Assembly: GCA_029882355.1 (NCBI GenBank)
Contig: JAOUKV010000005.1
Coordinates: forward strand, 1-64,000
DNA: 64,000 bases
Source: Gammaproteobacteria bacterium
Lineage (GTDB): Bacteria > Pseudomonadota > Gammaproteobacteria > SZUA-229
Reading direction: 5' to 3'
Shown in pieces: positions 27,092-33,721 of this stretch. The position numbers and the translations under genes were made by a program. A model generated the notes under the pieces. The model saw nothing but the letters and a program-made list of their open reading frames with translations, was not told where the DNA came from and searched no databases. Every line of letters begins with the position of its first letter. The first letter of the stretch is position 1.

Positions 27092-27766
27092 ATGCTACTG
27101 ACTTTACCGGATGTTTTAAACAAAGAAGAACTCACCGTCGTTCGCGACCTGCTTGCACGCGGAAATTTTATCGACGGCAAACTCAGTGCTGGTGACGAGG
27201 CGATTCGAGTCAAAAATAATCAGGAGCTGAGCGCCAGTGACGAGCTCATGGCGCCATTAAACAATCTGGTGATGGGTAAGCTCATCAAGCATCCTGTTTA
27301 TCTCGCTGCGGCGCTTCCCTTGAAGATTGCTACGCCTTTTTATGCTAAGTATGGCAAGGGTATGACTTACGGCAACCATGTGGATGATCCAGTGATGGGA
27401 CCAATTGGCCAGCGTTATCGCACTGACCTCTCTATCACGGTATTTCTCAATGAGCCTGAAGATTATGAAGGTGGTGAACTCACTATTCAAACTTCTTTCG
27501 GTGACCAGACCGTCAAACTCAAGGCTGGTGATGCGATTATGTATCCCTCTGGCAGTACACACCGGGTAGCAGAGGTCACACGAGGTGAGCGAATTGTTGC
27601 AGTGACATGGCTACAAAGTATGGTGCGTGATCCGGCCAGGCGCGAGCTACTTTATAAACTGTCCCAGGCCCGTGACATTCTGATCGATAAACCAAACGGA
27701 AATGAAGAAACGGAACTGGTTAGTAACACTTACATTAATCTGGTTAGAATGTGGGCTGACACCTAA
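27092..27766 (+). CDS. PiuC/YbiX-type Fe(II)/2-oxoglutarate hydroxylase
   Basis: A 224-residue PKHD-type hydroxylase. The iron ligands are GNHVDD (HxD, near residue 91) and STHRV (distal His, near 152). The 2-oxoglutarate Arg is in RGERIVAVTW. It also contains LSITVFLNEPEDYEGGEL, the family signature. In other bacteria these genes sit with TonB-dependent iron receptors, but none is nearby here. It ends 45 bp before a bidirectional terminator. Confidence 0.9.
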   Translation: MLLTLPDVLNKEELTVVRDLLARGNFIDGKLSAGDEAIRVKNNQELSASDELMAPLNNLVMGKLIKHPVYLAAALPLKIATPFYAKYGKGMTYGNHVDDPVMGPIGQRYRTDLSITVFLNEPEDYEGGELTIQTSFGDQTVKLKAGDAIMYPSGSTHRVAEVTRGERIVAVTWLQSMVRDPARRELLYKLSQARDILIDKPNGNEETELVSNTYINLVRMWADT

Positions 27767-27813
27767 TAACCATCTTTTTGCGACATTGTTGCGTTATAAA
27801 TAATTCAGGCACA

Positions 27814-27852
27814 AAAAAACCGCACCATGCTTAAAGCACGATGCGGTTTTTT
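27814..27852. terminator. Bidirectional terminator between hydroxylase and 67-residue gene
   Basis: AAAAAACCGCA (27814-27824) pairs with TGCGGTTTTTT (27842-27852) around a 17-base loop. It gives a T-run in both directions, and so ends the plus-strand hydroxylase and the minus-strand sulfur accessory gene. Confidence 0.92.
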
Positions 27853-27889
27853 GACTCTACAGCTGAAGCAAAGCTTCAGCTAGAGGTTT

Positions 27890-28093
27890 CTAGCGTTCTG
27901 AACCCGCTTCTTCGTGAGCAAGGTCTACAACTTCCATAGCCAGATCACGGTACTTTTGACGGTAACCATCTAACTCAGAACCTGCTTCTGGAGTGAAGTA
28001 TTCGCTTTGAGAAACGCCTGAAGCGTGCTCTTTAGCCATGAATTTCTTCTGCATTTCCAGCATTTCTTTAATTTTATCTGTTTTTGCGCTCAT
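27890..28093 (-). CDS. Small conserved-looking protein in sulfur locus (67 aa)
   Basis: I do not recognise this protein. It is charged and helical (KIKEMLEMQKKFMAKEHASG, then LDGYRQKYRDLAMEVVDLAHEEAG), with no cysteine and no signal peptide. It has its own promoter region with a perfect TACCC palindrome 90-104 bp upstream and a strong terminator after it. That suggests an independently regulated and well-expressed gene. Position beside the DsrC paralog suggests a sulfur-related role. Confidence 0.7.
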   Translation of the reverse strand: MSAKTDKIKEMLEMQKKFMAKEHASGVSQSEYFTPEAGSELDGYRQKYRDLAMEVVDLAHEEAGSER

Positions 28094-28152
28094 AACTTTA
28101 ATACCTTTGTTGAACAGCTGAATTATGTCAGCCTTCTAAATTCTGTGGCCGA

Positions 28153-28197
28153 ATTCTAGCACTGACTAGAAAACGACCCATATACCCCATAAGGGTA
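28153..28197 (-). promoter_or_regulatory. Promoter with TACCC palindrome before the 67-residue gene
   Basis: TACCCCATAAGGGTA (28183-28197) is a TACCC-N5-GGGTA palindrome. On the minus strand it stands 24 bp upstream of a TAGAAT -10-like box (28158-28153), a position suited to an activator. The half-sites resemble the TACYYMT heptamer bound by NarL-family regulators, and such a regulator is encoded at 47682. Linking the two is inference. Confidence 0.55.
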
Positions 28198-28204
28198 AGA
28201 TGGA

Positions 28205-28525
28205 TTAATATCCGCCTTTACGGGTACTTTGTGGGCAACCACCGATTTTTAAGCCTTGTTTTGAAGGCATCAGAGGAAACATTTCGTACATCATCTTGGA
28301 AGTGGCTTTTTCACCCCAAAGTTTGCTCATGGCTTTCATGATACCGCGTTCATTAGGCTCATCACCAGCCAACGTCTGTTCACGGACATAACGAACGATA
28401 TCCCAATGTCTCTCTGTAGGCTCGATTCCTTCTTCGGCAAAAAGTGCCGTAGCAATTTCTTCATTCCAGTCGTTTGCGTTAACCAGATAACCTTTTTCTG
28501 TTCTTTCAACTGACTCAAGTGCCAT
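28205..28525 (-). CDS. DsrC/TusE-family paralog lacking both conserved C-terminal cysteines (RspA-like)
   Basis: A 106-residue DsrC-fold protein. WNEEIATALFAEEGIEPTERHWDIV and the helix around LWGEKATSKMMYEMFP align with DsrC. The C-terminal arm reads KQGLKIGGCPQSTRKGGY. The CysB position (C98 in DsrC here) is Leu, the penultimate CysA is lost, and a new Cys97 appears where DsrC has Leu. It therefore cannot form the DsrC intramolecular or trisulfide chemistry. This places it with the RspA group (regulatory sulfur-related proteins) rather than DsrC or TusE. It follows the Cas6-like gene on the minus strand with a 118-bp gap. Confidence 0.88.
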   Translation of the reverse strand: MALESVERTEKGYLVNANDWNEEIATALFAEEGIEPTERHWDIVRYVREQTLAGDEPNERGIMKAMSKLWGEKATSKMMYEMFPLMPSKQGLKIGGCPQSTRKGGY

Positions 28526-28643
28526 AATATTCTCACCCTTTAACTATTCTTTAAAATGAAATGCTTAAAAATAAAGACCGAATGTTAAAGCAGATAAAAG
28601 CAAGTTTCCACCTGCTCAAAAGGGATATCTACCTCGACCGGGT

Positions 28644-29345
28644 CTAGGTTCCTGAAAAATGTGATTTCTCTTCGGCTTCACCGACAGCACTAATGCCCTT
28701 ATGTGGCAAAAAAATCCCGCAACCCAGATGACGATAATCACCAATACCCTGCTCTTGTAAGGCAATTGAGGTTTGTTTATCCAGATCAGCCATCATTAAA
28801 CTACGTGCCATAAGGCTTTTATTCGGGGTCTGGATGACATGCTCTATGCCACACAACATTTTTCTCAGTTTTATATCACGCTTAGCCAGCTCATCAATCA
28901 CCCATTGCATAAAACCATCTTCATCCAGGTTCTCTGGCACCACTACGTAACGAGAAAACAGTGTGCTCAACGGAATTAACGACTTTTCCGTGACCGCCCC
29001 AATTTCCAGCGCATGTCCGGCAATGTCCATTTTCCGGCCAACCAGGCTCATTGTTTCTTCTACTCGAATTTTGGGTACTCGCAAATTCATCCGTGTGCGT
29101 CCTGACAAATGGATCAATTCGCCATCAGCAGGTCGTTCCCAACCATTGCCCGATGTCGCACCGTGTATTTGATGAATACCAACTTCTGGTTCATCAGATA
29201 ACCAGGGTAAAATTTCATACATGGCCTGAGATAACTCCCAGGCATGGGTTGTCGGTAACTGTTTGCATTTAATCTTGAATGACAGATCAACGACATTATC
29301 AGTTTGCACAAATTCGGTTTTTTTATCTTCGTCGTCCCAAAGCAT
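28644..29345 (-). CDS. Orphan Cas6/Cmx6-like RAMP protein
   Basis: A 233-residue protein resembling the Cas6 variant of type I-MYXAN CRISPR systems (Cmx6). It has LPTTHAWELSQAMYEILPWL near residue 30 and GIHQIHGATSGNGWERP near 56. LSGRTRMNLRVPK is near 80. A C-terminal glycine-rich loop GIGDYRHLGCGIFLPHK (near 202-218) is the hallmark of RAMP endoribonucleases. In canonical systems Cas6 cuts CRISPR transcripts at the repeat. Here there is no CRISPR array and no other cas gene anywhere in the window. The gene lies in a minus-strand unit with a TauD-like enzyme and an RspA-like DsrC paralog. It may be a domesticated RNA-binding protein of sulfur oxidisers. Family match is from memory of the motifs. 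Confidence 0.8.
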   Translation of the reverse strand: MLWDDEDKKTEFVQTDNVVDLSFKIKCKQLPTTHAWELSQAMYEILPWLSDEPEVGIHQIHGATSGNGWERPADGELIHLSGRTRMNLRVPKIRVEETMSLVGRKMDIAGHALEIGAVTEKSLIPLSTLFSRYVVVPENLDEDGFMQWVIDELAKRDIKLRKMLCGIEHVIQTPNKSLMARSLMMADLDKQTSIALQEQGIGDYRHLGCGIFLPHKGISAVGEAEEKSHFSGT

Positions 29346-29353
29346 AATGCTAC

Positions 29354-29545
29354 CTATACCTGCCTGGCCGTGAAAGCGGCTTCAAGCTTATCTTGCCAGT
29401 CCGCTGGCGTATCGGCATAACCGGGTTTAACATCCATCTGGAAAAACAATTCGCCGGCTTTTGCGCGCCTGGCTAATTCTATTTTCAAATCCTCAAAACT
29501 TTCCAGATCATGGTTTTCCAGCATCACTTCACTCAACCAAAGCAT
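29354..29545 (-). CDS. Small protein between TauD-like and Cas6-like genes (63 aa)
   Basis: Unrecognised, 63 residues, acidic, with a helix LESFEDLKIELARRAKAGELF and an aromatic end (ADWQDKLEAAF). It overlaps the upstream dioxygenase gene by 13 bp and stops 8 bp before the Cas6-like gene, so it is tightly embedded in the operon. That supports it being a real gene and perhaps a partner of the Cas6-like protein. Confidence 0.65.
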   Translation of the reverse strand: MLWLSEVMLENHDLESFEDLKIELARRAKAGELFFQMDVKPGYADTPADWQDKLEAAFTARQV

Positions 29546-30453
29546 TTTATACCCCTCATTTCTGTAATTTGATCGTAATACCTGGCCCTATACATCAGGC
29601 GTTGTTGCGTGTCGCTATCGTCAAAACCCGTACGATTATGCAGTACATTGTTACAAATAATGCCCTCACCCGCATTTAATCGATATTTCAGCGTTATCGA
29701 CTCATCAGCCAGCAATTCATTAATTTTTTCAACAGCATGCTGCGTCAAAACATCATCACGCCATTCAATATTTCGCTTTCGCGCTGAATATCGCATGTGC
29801 AGCCTACCCGATATCTTATCCACTGAAAACACAGGCCCTGCCACTGCAGCTCGTATCTCTTTGCCATCTTCGATATTAGAAGGAATCGTCATCGCCTGGG
29901 GATGCATCAAAGCCTCAATCCAGAGCGGATTCTCATCGCGCAAGTAGATGTACAGTATTTCATGATCCAGCAAGCTGTTGACACCACCCTCGGCGGCCGG
30001 GCTGACACAATGCATGATAATCGTCCAAATTTGTTTGTCGGCGGCATTGTAATAACCGTCGGTATGCCAGCTCAATGGTTTGTTAGTGTACGGGATATAT
30101 TGATTTCCCTGCTGTGACCGCACCTGCAAGCTACTGACATTATCTTCATCTGAACGTAAATTTCCATCCAGTGATAACAAACCAAGCTGCTGCCCCAGCT
30201 GATGCACCAGAGTTTTATCTTGCAGCGATACATCTGACAGTTGATAAATAGCCGCACCGTAAGCAGCACACCGTTGTGTGATAGCCGTGTTTTCTTCTGG
30301 TGTTAGAGAATATGGGTCTACAATCTCAACTTTCAATGCTTCGACATTTTTGTATAGCGCGTTTAATTTAAATTGACGCCATATTTCATAATCGCGTGTG
30401 CAGGACAAATCAAAAATTTTGTCTGATTTGGGCTGTTTATTGAGATTTATCAT
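29533..30453 (-). CDS. TauD/TfdA-like 2-oxoglutarate dioxygenase
   Basis: A 306-residue non-haem iron oxygenase. The HxD motif is WHTDGYYN near residue 129. The distal His is in NNVLHNRTGF near 271, and Arg for 2-oxoglutarate is in RLMYRARYYDQ. It contains the family's core EGGVNSLLDHEILYIYL. TauD itself releases sulfite from taurine, but this protein is divergent and its substrate is not predictable. It leads the unit with the 63-residue, Cas6-like and RspA-like genes. Confidence 0.82.
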   Translation of the reverse strand: MINLNKQPKSDKIFDLSCTRDYEIWRQFKLNALYKNVEALKVEIVDPYSLTPEENTAITQRCAAYGAAIYQLSDVSLQDKTLVHQLGQQLGLLSLDGNLRSDEDNVSSLQVRSQQGNQYIPYTNKPLSWHTDGYYNAADKQIWTIIMHCVSPAAEGGVNSLLDHEILYIYLRDENPLWIEALMHPQAMTIPSNIEDGKEIRAAVAGPVFSVDKISGRLHMRYSARKRNIEWRDDVLTQHAVEKINELLADESITLKYRLNAGEGIICNNVLHNRTGFDDSDTQQRLMYRARYYDQITEMRGIKCFG

Positions 30454-30601
30454 GCTGGTACGGGCGCAGTAAAAGTAACCACGAAGATTGGAGACTTTCA
30501 GCTAAAAATACAATATCACTAAAGGGTGTCTTGATAGAGCTTACCGTACTCTAACCACATGAAGATGTAGCGCTCTAAACTGGGCAAAATATATTTTGAT
30601 A

Positions 30602-31180
30602 TTAGTTCAAATCAGCAGCGAGGCTATCACGAATATTGGCAGGTAATGCCTCTATGCTTACATCGTATGCTGTGTGCTCGATGCCAGCCCCAATATTCGC
30701 ACCCAGTTTCACAGCCTCAGCCATCGCAGAGCTCAATTCAAATCGCATAAAATGTACTGCCGATGTTTTTTCAGCATTATCACGTTCGAGATCTTCATCA
30801 GCAATAGCATAAATACGCTCATGTCCAGCAACCTGCATCCAGACTTTATCTTCAATACCAATCATTTTTGCCAGGGCTGCCTTACGCTCATTTTCATCAA
30901 CATACTCAAGCATAAAGGTTGCTTTCCAGTTGCATCCATCAGGAATCAGCGCGTTATAAGTATCCAGCTCCTCTTGAATACCTTCAGCATCAAAAATTCG
31001 TTCAACCCGTAGCATTTCCTGAATCTGGTACTGCATGGTCAACCGATCTTCAAAATACAATGTGGCATTTTCACCGAGCTTTAACTGACGGTTTTTTTTA
31101 TGAGCCATGACTTTTTCACGAAAGGCTTCTCGTTGATCAGAATAAGATTCCAGGCTTAATAAATCATCACGTTTCAACAT
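30602..31180 (-). CDS. DUF3501 family protein
   Basis: A 192-residue cytosolic protein of the DUF3501 family. The N-terminal MLKRDDLLSLESYSDQREAFR and ALYFEDR-like segment ATLYFEDRLTMQYQIQEMLR are its signature, and a C-terminal beta-rich half ends with HTAYDVSIEALPANIR. It has no known activity. In many proteobacteria it is the third gene after rubrerythrin and an HdrD/GlpC-like Fe-S protein, exactly as here (17 bp after the Fe-S gene). Confidence 0.88.
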   Translation of the reverse strand: MLKRDDLLSLESYSDQREAFREKVMAHKKNRQLKLGENATLYFEDRLTMQYQIQEMLRVERIFDAEGIQEELDTYNALIPDGCNWKATFMLEYVDENERKAALAKMIGIEDKVWMQVAGHERIYAIADEDLERDNAEKTSAVHFMRFELSSAMAEAVKLGANIGAGIEHTAYDVSIEALPANIRDSLAADLN

Positions 31181-31197
31181 TACATAAATTCCTTCAA

Positions 31198-32535
31198 TTA
31201 GATGCCGTAGGCCTTTCGTAACAGACTTAACGGGTGTTCGGGTTTACTACCATCAGCCAGCCCGTTTGCAATCTGGTGGCCGGCCATCGGACAATCGCTA
31301 GAATAATGATCGGGGACGGCTTGTTTAACCTTATTAACGACCGGTCGACCTATCTTCATAGACGCCTCATGAAATTCTTTTTTCACCGCGTAAGTACCAT
31401 CATGACCAGAGCAACGCTCGATGGTATCGACTTCAGTATCCGGAATTAATTGCAGAATATCTCGTGTTTTCATGCCTATATTTTGCACACGCTGGTGACA
31501 GGCTACCTGGTAACTGATTTTACCCAACGACTGGCTAAAATCAGTTTTTAACAGGCCTTCTTTGTGGCGTAACATCAGATATTCAAAAGGATCAAAAATT
31601 GCCGCAGCAACCTTTTGCACTTGTGCATCATCAGGAAACATCAGGCGTAGTTCCTGTTTGAACATGAGCACACAGGAAGGCACTGGTGCGACTATATCCC
31701 AGCCTTCATCGACCAGTTTGGCCAACACGGGAATATTGGCATCTTTGGCTTTACGTACGGCTTCTAAATCACCGAGTTCAAGTTTTGGCATACCGCAACA
31801 CTGTTCTTTTTCAGCCAGCTTCAGTGGAATACCATTATGCGCAAAGACGGCAACCAGGTCTTCACCCAATTCAGGTGCATTATAGTTTCCATAGCAGGTT
31901 GCAAACATTGCGACCTTGCCACGCGTTGCTGCCGTGGCCACGGCCGCACTCTCATCTGCACGATGATTGCTGAGTCGCTTACGTAATGTCTTACCGTGAT
32001 ACTCAGGCAAAGTGGCATCAGCGTGCACCCCGAGGGTTGCTTCAAGCACCTTGCGTATTGGTTTACTTCTATTAGCGGCATTAACGATATCACTAACAAT
32101 GGGAATACCCGCTAAACTACCCACTGCATCGGTTGATGAAAGTATTTTATCGCGTGTGCTCGCGCCTTGTTTGCGAAATTTAACCGCCTTGGCACGAAGC
32201 ATTAAATGGGGAAAGTCCAGATTCCATTCATGAGGGGGAACATAAGGACATTTGCTCATATAACAAAGATCACACAGAAAACAGTGATCGACGACTTGCC
32301 AATAATCCTTCTTATCAACACCATCAACTTCCATGGTTGATGACTCATCAACAAGATCAAAAAGTGTCGGAAATGACTTACACAAGCTCACACAGCGACG
32401 ACAGCCATGACATATATCGTAGGCACGTTCGAGCTCAGCATATAATTTCTCTTCATCCCAGAAAGATTCACTCTCCCAGTCCAATGGATGTCGGGTCGGT
32501 GCCTGTAGACTGCCTTCACGAATGCCTGATGCCAT
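31198..32535 (-). CDS. Heterodisulfide reductase/GlpC-like iron-sulfur protein
   Basis: A 445-residue protein with two N-terminal 4Fe-4S motifs, CHGCRRCVSLCKSFP (residues about 42-56) and CFLCDLCYMSKCPYVPP (about 86-102). Two cysteine-rich CCG-type domains follow, with KEQCCGMPKLE near 245 and ACHQRVQNIG / CSGHDGTYA in the last third. The CCG fold holds the non-cubane cluster of heterodisulfide reductases and of GlpC/GlcF subunits. No partner flavoprotein is adjacent, so it is not a classical glycerol-3-phosphate or glycolate enzyme. It probably passes electrons to or from rubrerythrin; this is inferred from context. Confidence 0.88.
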   Translation of the reverse strand: MASGIREGSLQAPTRHPLDWESESFWDEEKLYAELERAYDICHGCRRCVSLCKSFPTLFDLVDESSTMEVDGVDKKDYWQVVDHCFLCDLCYMSKCPYVPPHEWNLDFPHLMLRAKAVKFRKQGASTRDKILSSTDAVGSLAGIPIVSDIVNAANRSKPIRKVLEATLGVHADATLPEYHGKTLRKRLSNHRADESAAVATAATRGKVAMFATCYGNYNAPELGEDLVAVFAHNGIPLKLAEKEQCCGMPKLELGDLEAVRKAKDANIPVLAKLVDEGWDIVAPVPSCVLMFKQELRLMFPDDAQVQKVAAAIFDPFEYLMLRHKEGLLKTDFSQSLGKISYQVACHQRVQNIGMKTRDILQLIPDTEVDTIERCSGHDGTYAVKKEFHEASMKIGRPVVNKVKQAVPDHYSSDCPMAGHQIANGLADGSKPEHPLSLLRKAYGI

Positions 32536-32626
32536 AACGAGTTATTCCCTTCAGTAAAAAAATAAGTTTTAAACCATTACGGCCGACACAATAGTCGACC
32601 GTAACTAGGCACTACTACAACTGGAA

Positions 32627-33046
32627 TTAAGCGTCCAGAGTATCCAAAGCCTTCTGGAAACGGTTAGCATGTGAACGTTCTGCCTTACCCAGTGTTTCAA
32701 ACCAGTCAGCAATTTCATCAAAACCTTCTTCACGCGCAGCCTTGGCCATACCAGGGTACATATCTGTGTACTCGTGAGTTTCGCCAGCGATAGACGCTTT
32801 CAGATTATCACTAGTACCACCAATTGGCAGACCTGTAGCCGGGTCACCTGTTTCTTCAAGATATTCCAGATGACCGTGAGCATGACCGGTCTCGCCTTCT
32901 GCAGTTGAACGGAAAACAGCAGCCACGTCGTTATAACCTTCAACATCAGCTTTTGCTGCAAAATACAGGTAACGACGGTTAGCTTGTGATTCGCCTGCAA
33001 AAGCATCTTTCAAATTCTGCTCGGTTTTACTACCTTTAAGGTCCAT
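32627..33046 (-). CDS. Rubrerythrin-type diiron protein without rubredoxin domain
   Basis: A 139-residue four-helix diiron protein. Ligands are visible as [37 protein letters not shown] and [16 protein letters not shown]. The C-terminal rubredoxin CxxC domain of classic rubrerythrin is absent, so electrons must come from a partner. The Fe-S protein 91 bp downstream is the obvious candidate. Role: peroxide reduction or related redox stress protection. A perfect inverted repeat lies 36 bp before its start. Confidence 0.92.
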   Translation of the reverse strand: MDLKGSKTEQNLKDAFAGESQANRRYLYFAAKADVEGYNDVAAVFRSTAEGETGHAHGHLEYLEETGDPATGLPIGGTSDNLKASIAGETHEYTDMYPGMAKAAREEGFDEIADWFETLGKAERSHANRFQKALDTLDA

Positions 33047-33081
33047 TTTTACATCCTCTTAATTATTGAGTTTAGTTAATG

Positions 33082-33098
33082 TTTAGACTGCGTCTAAA
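33082..33098. promoter_or_regulatory. Perfect inverted repeat before the rubrerythrin operon
   Basis: TTTAGAC-TGC-GTCTAAA is a perfect 7-bp inverted repeat with a 3-base spacer, 36-52 bp upstream of the rubrerythrin ATG. Position and symmetry suggest a dimeric repressor or activator site. I cannot name the regulator. Confidence 0.55.
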
Positions 33099-33490
33099 TA
33101 TGGGCAATTATTATGCCTGTACAGAACCCATTGTCAATAGCGGTACAAGCAGTTGCGTATTAGATACTATACTCTACCGCCTACGATGATTAAATTGAAA
33201 TTGACAACAAGAGGAAGTATTTATTTTAAATACAACACACCGCTAATATTATTTATAACACCACTATATATATGGGACTATTTTGTTAGCATCGCCAGCC
33301 TTGTGAGAAAAGATCTACATAATAAATTTTTTGCAAAAGTAATTAACGTGTTCAGGGGAACATTACTCACTCTGCTAGAGTCCTTTAATACCGCATACTT
33401 TAAAAACATCCAGGGCAAAATCACCCGTACACAGCTGATTTTAAGATATAACTCACCAGCTCGACAAAAAAAACACAAAAAACTCTATCT
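33099..33490. other. Gene-free AT-rich stretch between rubrerythrin and dsrA
   Basis: No supported gene here. A 135-codon open frame crosses it (33153-33560, internal ATG 33186). It has no ribosome site and no recognisable domain, and it runs into the candidate dsr operator cluster, so I regard it as chance. No repeats or structured RNA are evident. Confidence 0.5.
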
Positions 33491-33596
33491 CTTTAGGGGT
33501 AAAACAGATCACCTATCCCCCCCCAAGGGTAGGATTCTACATGGGCCGACCTACCCCTAGACTCTCGTCCCATAATTTTCCCAAGGCTGTAATTAC
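33491..33596 (+). promoter_or_regulatory. Candidate dsr promoter/operator region with TACCC-type half-sites
   Basis: Three related elements are clustered: AGGGGTA at 33495-33501, a larger inverted element ending in AAGGGTAGG (33512-33533), and CTACCCCTAG at 33551-33560. The first and third are inverted copies of TACCCCT, which fits the NarL heptamer TACYYMT. The middle one shares AAGGGTA with the palindrome before the 67-residue gene. A TGTAAT -10-like box lies at 33588-33593. The dsrA ATG is 160 bp downstream of the last element. Confidence 0.5.
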
Positions 33597-33721
33597 AACT
33601 TTTACCACCTGGGATATTGAGAACAGTTTGATTTGGGAATACAATCAGTTCCCCGATTTCGACCAAAATACATGCTTTGACCATAAGGTCGGCGCAACGA
33701 CGGTACAACAGGAGAAAATCC

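Noticed and set aside
29533-30453. Calling this gene taurine dioxygenase (tauD).
   Set aside because: Only the HxD/His scaffold is shared; no taurine transport genes are nearby and the family is too diverse to fix the substrate.
27890-33046. CRISPR array expected near the Cas6-like gene.
   Set aside because: I looked for regularly spaced 25-40 bp repeats through this region and its flanks and saw none.
33153-33560. A 135-codon plus-strand frame upstream of dsrA.
   Set aside because: No ribosome site, no recognisable domain, lysine/leucine-rich AT-driven composition, and it runs through the candidate operator cluster. Probably a chance frame.
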